A stretch of 64,000 nucleotides of DNA, taken from positions 1,508,501-1,572,500 of the forward strand of contig NZ_AP024086.1 in the NCBI RefSeq assembly GCF_019703855.1, written 5' to 3'. The notes under the pieces are model-generated. The model had not been told where the DNA came from, did not search any database, and saw nothing but the letters and a program-made list of their open reading frames with translations. This document shows, in pieces, positions 54,707 to 62,511 of this stretch. Within the stretch, counting starts at the first letter, position 1. The number at the start of each line of letters is the position of its first letter. Source of the stretch: Desulfomarina profundi. Lineage in GTDB: Bacteria; Desulfobacterota; Desulfobulbia; Desulfobulbales; Desulfocapsaceae. Made by a program: the position numbers and the translations under genes.

Positions 54707-55706
54707 TCAATACAGAAACGATCTGGAATAGACATCTTCATTCGTTCCACTCTGTCCAAAAGTCCGGTATTTATGATACCCGGCAATCCCTATCATCGCG
54801 GCATTATCAGTACAGTATATCGGTTCTGGAACAAAAAAAGTAATACCTTCATTCCTGCACCTCTCCCCGAAAACCTGCCGTAGTCGGCCGTTACAAGAAA
54901 CACCACCCCCAGTACAACCGTATCAATTCCATGTTTACCGGCTGCCAGAATTGTTTTTTCAACAAGAACATCTACCACAGCTTCCTGAAAAGATGCACAG
55001 ATATCATGCAGAGGGATATTGTCCTCCGAATACTGCCGACAATAGTTCAGAACCGAGGTTTTCAAACCACTGAAACTGAAATCAAGAGAATCTTTTCCAA
55101 GCCATGCTCGTGGAAATGTAACACTCTTCGAATTTCCTGTCAGTGCTTTTTCCGCTATATGCGGTCCCCCGGATAGGGTAAGTTAAGAAGTTTGGCTGTT
55201 TTGTCGAAAGCCTCACCCGCTGCATCATCCCTGGTTCTTCCAAGCAGTGTAAACTTCGTGAAACTTTCGGCAAGATAAATTGAAGAAGTTCCACCGGAAA
55301 CAACCAGTGAAATATAAGGAAACAGGGGCTGTTTTTTATTCTCATTCAGGAAAACTGAAAGAATGTGGCCACTCATATGATCAACACCGACCAAGGGTAT
55401 TGAGTGAACATGGGCCAAAGCCCTGGCAAAGGAAAAACCGACCAGCAACGAACCAGTGAGTCCAGGCCCCTGGGTAACAGCTATCAAATCAATTGCCTCA
55501 AGATCAGTTTTACCACGCCTCAGGGCTTCCCGGACAACAGGGTCTATATTTTTAAGATGTTGCCTGGATGCAAGTTCAGGGACAACACCTCCAAAAGGTG
55601 TGTGGATTTCATCCTGGCTGCTGAGCACATTGGAAATCAAAGTGTCATTTTCAAGTAATGCAGCGGCCGTATCATCACAGGATGTCTCAATTGCCAGTAT
55701 CAACAT
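54707..55706 (-). pseudogene. tsaD: tRNA N6-threonylcarbamoyltransferase TsaD, two frameshifts
   Basis: TsaD transfers the threonylcarbamoyl group to A37 of tRNA, after Sua5/YrdC. The protein starts MLILAIETSCDDTAAALL and carries GVDHMSGHILS (metal His residues) and VSGGTSSIYLAE. At 55166-55170 the coding strand has CCGGGGGACC where PGGPHI needs six G; the frame then continues with WLGKDSLDFSFSGLKTSV and ASFQEAVVDVLVEKT. At 54906-54910 CTGGGGGTGG again needs six G for VVLGGGVSCNGRL; the last frame runs to CTDNAAMIGIAGYHKY and a TGA at 54707. With both bases restored the product is 333 residues, normal for TsaD. Real loss of this essential gene is unlikely. Confidence 0.9.
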
Positions 55707-55897
55707 GATTATTCTTCTTTTTATTTAATCAATCTTTATAATTTCTGATTACCCATGAAATCAGGACGGACAGGAGATGTTACCTGGTTTTTTCAGATAC
55801 TTTGATTATAGTAACTTTTATTGACGAGCCCAAAAAGAATTGGATTCATTGTAAGGAAACTTTATACAGTATTGTAATTTATGCCTGTTTCTCATAT

Positions 55898-55978
55898 ACA
55901 TTGTTTCAATATAGATATGGTTTTACACCTTCACAAGGTCAGCCAGGAAGGTACAGAGAAATGCTGGTTGGAATGTTA
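55898..55978. repeat. Family A inverted-repeat element, copy 3 (degenerate)
   Basis: Shares GATATGGTTTTACACCTTCACAA and GTCAGCCAGG with the 41.0-kb copy; the left end reads ACATTGTTTCAATATA and the right end has only GGAATGTT. It lies in the 517-base gap (55707-56223) upstream of moaA, where I see no gene. A weak CCCAAC/GTTGGG hairpin (56054-56092) also lies there. Confidence 0.65.
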
Positions 55979-56223
55979 TTCTTATTATTTCGTTGTCGGA
56001 AAGATATAATTTCATGAAATGGTCAACTCTTTCAGATTTAGGTTGTGTTCTCTCCCAACGATGGATTAAAAAGAAACCACTGTATGGTTGGGGTAAATAA
56101 AAGTCAATGACTCGCCGAAACTGTATTTCAGAAAGTGGAATTATTTTTTACGTTATGTCAATAAATTGCAACAAGCCTGCCAGGTGCAGGATTGAAGTGA
56201 AACAATAACTGCATTAGAAGATT

Positions 56224-57288
56224 GTGACAGAAAAAACAAAAAATAACTTGCAGATGCACCCGTTAGTCGATCAATTTTCCCGCACCATTTCATATCTTCG
56301 TCTTTCTATAACCGATCGGTGCAATCTTCGCTGCATGTATTGCATGCCGAAAGATGAAGAGGATAGTGCAACTTTTTCAAAAACAGGTGAAATACTCCAT
56401 CCTTCAGACCTGCTCAGTTACGAGGAACTCCTCCGTGTTGTCCGAATTGCTGTTGAAATGGGCATGAACAAACTCCGTCTTACCGGCGGGGAACCGCTTG
56501 TAAGACGTGGGATTCTGGATTTTATCCATGAACTGTTCCGTCTGAACGGCCTGAATGAAGTGCGATTGACCACAAACGGGGTTCTACTCTCTGATTATGC
56601 TGAAAGATTGTTCAGCGAGGGAGTACAACATATCAATGTGTCCCTGGACACTCTTCACGAAAAGAAATTTCAGAAAATCACTGGACGAAACTATTTTCAA
56701 AAGGTCTGGGAAGGACTGCTCAAGGCAAGGGATCTTGGTTTTAAGATAAAAATTAACGTTGTTGCCATGAAGGGTATCAACGATGATGAGTTTGTCGATT
56801 TTGCTCGTCTTGCACTCAGAGAGCCGTTCCAGGTTCGCTTTATTGAATTTATGCCGCTCGGGGAAAAGAGCAGCTGGCAGAAAGAGCAGTTTATCAAGAC
56901 TGAAGATATAAAGAAATCCATTGAAGAAGCGGGAGATCTGTCACCGGTGAAGAACAGTCGGGCCAAGGGACCTGCACGGGTATACGAATTGACGGATAAT
57001 TCAGGTAGAAAGGGAACTGTCGGGTTTATTTCACCAATAAGTCATCATTTCTGTGACCAGTGCAATCGTCTGAGACTGACTTCAGGAGGGCAACTTCGAT
57101 CATGCCTCCTCAATGATATGGAAACCGACCTGAAAGGTCTGCTGCGAAATGGAGCTACCGACGAAAAGCTGAGAGACAGTATACGGCAGACAATTCTCAA
57201 CAAACCGAAAGGGCACAGCCTCCAGGAGGATTGCGAGGGCAATGGTAGACCTTCATGCAGTGGCCAGATGTCAAGAATCGGTGGATGA
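56224..57288 (+). CDS. moaA: GTP 3',8-cyclase MoaA
   Basis: A 354-residue radical-SAM enzyme starting molybdenum cofactor synthesis: with MoaC it converts GTP to cyclic pyranopterin monophosphate. The N-terminal cluster site is RCNLRCMYC, LRLTGGEPLVR is the SAM motif, and the C-terminal cluster is FCDQCNRLRLTSGGQLRSC. The protein ends MSRIGG, which is the family's double-glycine tail. The start is a GTG at 56224; ATG at 56254 is possible. The 3' end overlaps pheA on the opposite strand by 18 bases. Confidence 0.93.
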   Translation: MTEKTKNNLQMHPLVDQFSRTISYLRLSITDRCNLRCMYCMPKDEEDSATFSKTGEILHPSDLLSYEELLRVVRIAVEMGMNKLRLTGGEPLVRRGILDFIHELFRLNGLNEVRLTTNGVLLSDYAERLFSEGVQHINVSLDTLHEKKFQKITGRNYFQKVWEGLLKARDLGFKIKINVVAMKGINDDEFVDFARLALREPFQVRFIEFMPLGEKSSWQKEQFIKTEDIKKSIEEAGDLSPVKNSRAKGPARVYELTDNSGRKGTVGFISPISHHFCDQCNRLRLTSGGQLRSCLLNDMETDLKGLLRNGATDEKLRDSIRQTILNKPKGHSLQEDCEGNGRPSCSGQMSRIGG

Positions 57289-58389
57289 ATCGGCCTGGGG
57301 GTAAGAACCGAGCCATTCAAAATAGGAACAAAGTTGTTTCAGTCGCTGGCAGCCCCTGTCGATTTTATCATCCCTGATATGCCCCATCATGTCTAGAAAA
57401 AACAGGTACTTCCACTGTTTCCCTTTAATGGGCCTGGATTCTATTTTGGCAAGATTGATATCTTCTTCGGAAAGAACCGTAAGGATCTCATTTAATGCTC
57501 CGGGTCGATCCATCAACCCGATAAGAAGCGAAGTCCTGTCCCGACCACTGGGATCCGGTGATTTTTTCCCGATAACAAGAAATCTGGTAGTATTTCCGCG
57601 GTAATCCTCAATACCTTTTACTACAACCTGCAGTTCATAGGTTTTAATTGCAAGGGACGATGCAATTGCACCTATATTAGGGTTGTTGGCTGCCATCTGG
57701 GCAGCAGCACCGGTAGAAAAAACCGGCAGGGTTGGAACCGAAGGCAGGTGCCTTCTCAGCCACTCCCGGCATTGTGCCAGGGGTTGCGCATGGGATGCTA
57801 CCGTCTGGATATCTTGAATATCTCCTGAGCGACATACAAGATTATGGCTTATTTCCAGTCGTACTTCACCGCATATCTGAACCTTGTAGTTCATAAAACA
57901 ATCAAGGGTTGAAAAAACCGCGCCTTCAATGGAGTTTTCCACCGGTACGATACCGTAACTGGTCCTTCCTTTTTCCACTTCTGCAAAAACATCATCAATG
58001 GTATCTGCCGCCTTATACTCTGCCGAGTGACCAAAATATTTAACACCGGCAAGGTGACTGAATGTTGCTTCCGGACCTAAAAACGCTACCTCCGCCTTTT
58101 TCTGTGACAGCCTGCAGGTTGTTATAATTTCATGAAAAATCGACTTTAATGCATCTGTAGGGAAGACATCATTATTCTCTTTGAGCAATCTGTCATATAT
58201 TTCTCTTTCCCTGAGAGGATCCCATTTGGCCCTGTTGCCTTCATTTTTCAGCAATCCCACCTGTTTTGCGCATGACAGTCTTTTTTTCAGAAGCTCAAGG
58301 ATCTGGTTATCAATGGAATCAATTTCATGACGGATTGCCGGTATGTTGTCTTTTTTTTCGTTCACTATTGTTTTCCTGTGCTTTTTCAT
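57271..58389 (-). CDS. pheA: Chorismate mutase / prephenate dehydratase (P-protein)
   Basis: A bifunctional phenylalanine-synthesis enzyme of 372 residues. Residues about 15-95 are a chorismate mutase domain (IRHEIDSIDNQILELLKKRL). Residues about 110-285 are prephenate dehydratase (VAFLGPEATFSHLAGVKYFG, VPVENSIEGAVFSTLD, YRGNTTRFLVIG). A C-terminal ACT domain (GALNEILTVLSEEDINLAKIESRP) gives phenylalanine feedback. An upstream start at 58419 would add 10 residues. It overlaps moaA at its 3' end. Confidence 0.93.
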   Translation of the reverse strand: MKKHRKTIVNEKKDNIPAIRHEIDSIDNQILELLKKRLSCAKQVGLLKNEGNRAKWDPLREREIYDRLLKENNDVFPTDALKSIFHEIITTCRLSQKKAEVAFLGPEATFSHLAGVKYFGHSAEYKAADTIDDVFAEVEKGRTSYGIVPVENSIEGAVFSTLDCFMNYKVQICGEVRLEISHNLVCRSGDIQDIQTVASHAQPLAQCREWLRRHLPSVPTLPVFSTGAAAQMAANNPNIGAIASSLAIKTYELQVVVKGIEDYRGNTTRFLVIGKKSPDPSGRDRTSLLIGLMDRPGALNEILTVLSEEDINLAKIESRPIKGKQWKYLFFLDMMGHIRDDKIDRGCQRLKQLCSYFEWLGSYPQADSSTDS

Positions 58390-58597
58390 TTGCTTAGATA
58401 CAACTACTCTGCTACACAATGCATTTCAGCTAACTGACCAGCTTCATTTCCCGCAAAAGGAAAATAAAGATCGGAAAAAAGGGTAATTTTATATTGACCA
58501 AACTGTAAGAAAACAAATAAAGTAGGCCAGAGAAAAGGTTCTGTCAAGTTACTCGTTACTCACACTCCGATTCAGATATAATACAATTTGGAACATC

Positions 58598-59770
58598 ATG
58601 GGAAAGAAAAAAATTGAAAAAACGTATGAAGAAATTAATACCAAAATCAAGAGCGGCAAGGCAGTTGTTGTTACCGCAGAAGAGATGATAGACATTGTTC
58701 GCAAAGAAGGCAGAGAAGGTGCTGCAGCAAAAGTTGACATAGTTACAACTGGAACATTTGCTCCCATGTGTTCGTCTGGAATGTTTTTCAACTTTGGTCA
58801 GATGACTCCGACCATCAAAGCATCCAAGGTGTGGCTCAACAAAGTTCCGGCCTATGCGGGTCTTGCTGCTGTTGATGCATATATCGGTGTTACTGAACCT
58901 GCTGAAGATGATCCTCTCAATAAAATATATCCAGGGGAATTCAGATACGGAGGAGGGCACGTCATCGAACAACTTCTGAAGGGAGAAAAAGTTCTTCTCG
59001 AAGCCAAGGCGTATGGTACAGATTGTTATGCGGCCCGCAAAATGAAGAAAGAAATCGCCCTTTCAGACCTCTCATACGCCATGTTGTGCAATCCCAGAAA
59101 CGGTTATCAGAATTATAATTGTGCTATCAATCTATCAGACAAAGCTGTCTATACATATATGGGGATGCTCAAACCCCGTTGTAGAAATGCAAATTACTGC
59201 AGCGCCGGTGCACTGAGTCCGCTTTTAAATGATCCGCTGTATAAAACTATCGGAGTGGGAACAAGGATTTTTCTCGGGGGAGGGTATGGTTATGTGACCT
59301 GGCAGGGAACTCAGCACAATCCGGCAGTTCCACGCACGCCAGGTGGTGTACCTGTTAAACCCGCTGGAACACTGATGGTCCAGGGTGATTTGAAACAGAT
59401 GTCCCCTGAATGGTTACGGGGTGTTTCTATTCAGGGTTACGGAAGTTCCATGGCCGTCGGCCTAGGCATCCCAATCCCTGTTCTCAATGCGGAAATGGCT
59501 GGTTTTACTGGTGTTTCAGATAGAGATATCATCACTCAGGTTATTGATTATGGACATGACTACACAAATGGTATTGCCCGGAGTTACGGAGAGGTGAATT
59601 ATGAGGAACTTCAATCCGGCGAAATAACCGTGAACGGGAAAAAGGTAAAGACGGTTCCCCTTTCCAGTCGGGTGAAAGCCCGTGAGATCGCCACATTGCT
59701 GAAAAAAGAAATAAACCGTGGGAATTTTTACCTGAACAAACCGGCAGAGTTATTACCAAATGGCTATTAG
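58598..59770 (+). CDS. DUF39 homocysteine biosynthesis protein (aspartate-semialdehyde sulfurtransferase type)
   Basis: A 390-residue protein of the DUF39 family, known in methanogens (MA1821-type) and sulfate reducers. There it builds homocysteine from L-aspartate semialdehyde and sulfide with a reductant. Visible conserved parts: TTGTFAPMCSSGMFFNFGQMTP, RYGGGHVIEQLLKGEKV, MLCNPRNGYQNYNCAINLSD, GGGYGYVTWQGTQHNP. Conserved Cys residues at about 58 and 170 fit a persulfide mechanism. The usual ferredoxin/NIL-domain partner is not adjacent. larE follows after 65 bases. Confidence 0.85.
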   Translation: MGKKKIEKTYEEINTKIKSGKAVVVTAEEMIDIVRKEGREGAAAKVDIVTTGTFAPMCSSGMFFNFGQMTPTIKASKVWLNKVPAYAGLAAVDAYIGVTEPAEDDPLNKIYPGEFRYGGGHVIEQLLKGEKVLLEAKAYGTDCYAARKMKKEIALSDLSYAMLCNPRNGYQNYNCAINLSDKAVYTYMGMLKPRCRNANYCSAGALSPLLNDPLYKTIGVGTRIFLGGGYGYVTWQGTQHNPAVPRTPGGVPVKPAGTLMVQGDLKQMSPEWLRGVSIQGYGSSMAVGLGIPIPVLNAEMAGFTGVSDRDIITQVIDYGHDYTNGIARSYGEVNYEELQSGEITVNGKKVKTVPLSSRVKAREIATLLKKEINRGNFYLNKPAELLPNGY

Positions 59771-59835
59771 CTGGTGCCTGGCCAGAAATGCGGGTTAGGC
59801 TTTGTATATAATCAGAACAATAACCATTGGGATTC

Positions 59836-60627
59836 ATGTACCCAAAATACCTCAGTCTACTTGAATCATTGTCGAAAATGAACCGGGTTGTTGTAGCCTT
59901 TTCCGGTGGCATTGATTCGACCCTGTTACTCTATGCTGCCATTGAATCTCTTGGTCCTTCTCATGTCACTGCTGCAACTCTATCCAGTAGCATTGTGCCA
60001 ACTATTGCCGCTGAAAATTGTAAACACGTTTTTAACAGACATTTTGCCAGTAAAATTTCTCTTCAGAAGGTTGAGATAGATCCGTTCAGATGGGAGAAAT
60101 TCACAGACAATAGTGTAAAAAGATGCTATTTTTGTAAAAAAAACATGTATCTCTGCCTTCTTGAAACCTTTTGCACCTCCAAAAAAGGCACAAGACTTCT
60201 GGATGGAACAAACAGTGATGATTTAAAAGCAGACAGGCCCGGGTATAAGGCACTGCTTGAATTGGGTGTTGCAACGCCACTGGTCCAAGCTGGTTTGGAG
60301 AAACAGGAAATCAGAACTCTTGCCAGTAATTTTGGGCTTGTCAACTCTGACAAACCCTCTAATTCATGCTTGGCAACCCGTATTCCGACTGGAACAAAAC
60401 TGGACAGGGAGATTCTCCATTCTGTTGACCTGGCTGAAAAATTCCTTTTTGACCTTGGAGTTGACGGTTGTCGAGTACGACCTTCCGGTACTTTAACAAT
60501 TCTCGAAATAAGAGAACAGGATTTTGAGAAGCTCAGTGATAAATCCTTGAGAAATATAATAACCTCAAAATTTGACAGCCTTGGACTTAAAATTCCGGCC
60601 CTCAGTTTCAAAGAGAGAAAAGAATAA
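59836..60627 (+). CDS. larE: LarE-like ATP-dependent sacrificial sulfur transferase
   Basis: A 263-residue PP-loop ATPase. The N-terminal VVVAFSGGIDSTLLL is the PP-loop; RCYFCKKNMY, DGTNSDDLKADRPG and SNSCLATRIPTG are LarE hallmarks. LarE donates its own cysteine sulfur to build the nickel-pincer cofactor of lactate racemase and related enzymes. larB and larC are not in the window. The ATG at 59836 was preferred over a TTG at 59827. Position next to DUF39 could point to a shared sulfur function. Confidence 0.88.
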   Translation: MYPKYLSLLESLSKMNRVVVAFSGGIDSTLLLYAAIESLGPSHVTAATLSSSIVPTIAAENCKHVFNRHFASKISLQKVEIDPFRWEKFTDNSVKRCYFCKKNMYLCLLETFCTSKKGTRLLDGTNSDDLKADRPGYKALLELGVATPLVQAGLEKQEIRTLASNFGLVNSDKPSNSCLATRIPTGTKLDREILHSVDLAEKFLFDLGVDGCRVRPSGTLTILEIREQDFEKLSDKSLRNIITSKFDSLGLKIPALSFKERKE

Positions 60628-61216
60628 AAAAACAGGAAGCTTTCTTTTCGTCAAAAATACTGGTATGAGTATTATTAACATCCTGAATTCAGGACAATGC
60701 CGGTGTTTTTATTTTTAATAATTTGCTGAAAATACATCAAAAACATTTAAATCAGGCGGGTTGAAAATTTACTTGCCATGTGAAGTTCCCACGCATATAT
60801 CCAGAATTATTGCAAAAAAATTACCACACCCGGATGGAGAGTTGGTTTGTTTCCCTGGTTCATACACAACGTCCGGATATGAAACGAAAAGTTATCTTTT
60901 TCATTTTCTGAAGTGCAGGATTCAGGCTACAGCTTACCAATCTTTCGAAAAGCCCTGATCAATGAATAGATTTACCGGTTGAGTGATTAATTTACTTGAT
61001 TCTGTTTTACGATTCAATTATGGTGCCATGATTAGATCGTAAAACCTTGAATACAAAGGATTGTGAAGTTTTTTTCCTGACTGGTATTACAAAATCTAAC
61101 ACAGTTTTTTCTTTGACAATTAAGTCGAGTTTAGGTAAAGCAACATTTCGAGGAAAGAGAGAGCAACACTCGTTGGTCTGTCATACTGAAAAGAAAGATA
61201 AAGCAGGGAGGAATTC
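60628..61216. other. Intergenic region upstream of HU gene
   Basis: A 589-base region with no convincing gene. It holds a half-site of the Family C repeat (CTGAAGTGCAGGATTCAG, 60908-60925). A TTGACA at 61113-61118 about 100 bases before HU is a likely -35 element, with TAAAGC after 17 bases as a weak -10. GGGAGGA is the HU ribosome site. Confidence 0.45.
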
Positions 61217-61489
61217 ATGAACAAGAAGGAACTTATTGAGAGTATCGCAAGTGCAGCAGATATAAGCAAAGCATCAGCAGAAAAAGCTCTGAACGGTACA
61301 CTGGCAGCTATTGCGGAGACTTTGAAAAAAGGGGACAAAGTTACTTTGGTAGGTTTTGGTACTTTTTCTGTATCTAAACGTGAAGCCCGCCAGGGAAGGA
61401 ACCCACAAACTGGCGCCACAATCCAGATTCCGGCAAAAAATGTTGCCAAATTCAAAGCCGGCAGCAAGCTGTCTGAGACTATCAATTAA
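61217..61489 (+). CDS. hup: DNA-binding protein HU
   Basis: A 90-residue nucleoid protein. The signature GFGTFSVSKREARQGRNPQTG is the HU DNA-binding arm region, followed by IQIPAKNVAKFKAGSKLSE. HU dimers bend and compact DNA with little sequence preference. GGGAGGA lies 7 bases before the ATG. It appears monocistronic with a terminator downstream at 61662. Confidence 0.96.
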   Translation: MNKKELIESIASAADISKASAEKALNGTLAAIAETLKKGDKVTLVGFGTFSVSKREARQGRNPQTGATIQIPAKNVAKFKAGSKLSETIN

Positions 61490-61661
61490 TTTCTGTTGAA
61501 TCATGAATTTTAAGATACGGTAACTGTTGGTCTGCACCGGTTGTAACCTTCCTCATAGTTACAGTGTCGTGATAAGGCAAAATCTAAAAATGTGAAAAAG
61601 AGGGAAGTTGATAGTTCTTTTTCCTTTTTGCTGTTTGCGAATATTGATAGCAAGTCTCTCT

Positions 61662-61697
61662 AAAAAGGCCGTTCCTGTAAAGGAAAGGCCTTTTTTT
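61662..61697 (+). terminator. Intrinsic terminator after HU
   Basis: Stem AAAAAGGCC / GGCCTTTTT with an inner TTCCT/AGGAA pair, GTAA loop, and a T7 tract ending at 61697. It stands about 170 bases beyond the HU stop; the 314-base gap to fmdE holds nothing else I can name. Confidence 0.85.
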
Positions 61698-61803
61698 ATT
61701 GTTACAGTTCGGTTTTTCGTGCGATAATCTTCAACTTCTGTCATAAAAAAGAAAACCAGACAGGTACGAAATCGGATCAAACTCTGAACTCTTTGGAAAT
61801 ACA

Positions 61804-62391
61804 ATGGAACCTTTTGAGAAATTACTGGATGAGTCAACAAGGGTGCATGGACATATCTGTGCAGGTCAGGTTATCGGTGTCAGGATGTCCATGCTTGGGC
61901 TGTCGTTGATCGGTATACAGGACCCTAAGGGACTGGACAGGAAAAAACTGTACGTAATCGTAGAAATTGATCGCTGTGCAACTGATGCTATCCAGTCGGT
62001 TACAGGTTGCAGCCTAGGTAAGAGATCTATGCACTGGCTTGACTACGGTGTAATGGCCGCGACTTTTGTGAATCTTTCTAATGGAAAAGCTGTGAGAATC
62101 ACAGCCCTTGAGGAAGCACGTGAAATATCCAAAAAATATTGTTCTGAAATTGAGAATAAATACAAGCGGCAGCTTGAGGCTTATAAAATCATGAAAGAGG
62201 AGGAGCTTTTTCGAGTTCAAAAGGTCAAGGTGAAAATCCCGGAAGAAAATATGCCAGGCAGGCCACTCAAACGTGTCCAGTGTGAAGGATGCGGAGACTG
62301 GGTCCAGGATAAGCGTGATGTTACAGTAGAAGGTAAAATACTCTGCCGCCAATGCGCAGAAGGAAGATATTACGAAATTCTGGATTCCTGA
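61804..62391 (+). CDS. FmdE-family protein with C-terminal zinc ribbon
   Basis: A 195-residue protein of the FmdE family, named after a gene near formylmethanofuran dehydrogenase. The N-terminal domain has RVHGHICAGQVIGVRMSMLGL and DRCATDAIQSVTGCSLGKRSM with the conserved Cys residues thought to bind metal. After a helical linker (residues about 110-150) a zinc finger follows (CEGCGDWVQ...ILCRQCAEG). In sulfate reducers the family is often paired with Mo/W enzymes; no target is certain here. It precedes the hisHF gene by 120 bases. Confidence 0.85.
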   Translation: MEPFEKLLDESTRVHGHICAGQVIGVRMSMLGLSLIGIQDPKGLDRKKLYVIVEIDRCATDAIQSVTGCSLGKRSMHWLDYGVMAATFVNLSNGKAVRITALEEAREISKKYCSEIENKYKRQLEAYKIMKEEELFRVQKVKVKIPEENMPGRPLKRVQCEGCGDWVQDKRDVTVEGKILCRQCAEGRYYEILDS

Positions 62392-62511
62392 TGCTTTTAC
62401 AGTTTCCTCAATATCTTTGTTTATTTCTAACAAAACTCAGGAAAATGTCCAAAAGTATCTGTATAAATCTGAGTGTCCGGAATTATATAATACATATTTC
62501 AAGGAAAAGGC

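Noticed and set aside
56041-56223. Molybdenum-cofactor riboswitch upstream of moaA
   Set aside because: Only a weak CCCAAC/GTTGGG hairpin is present; the conserved Moco RNA core is not recognisable.
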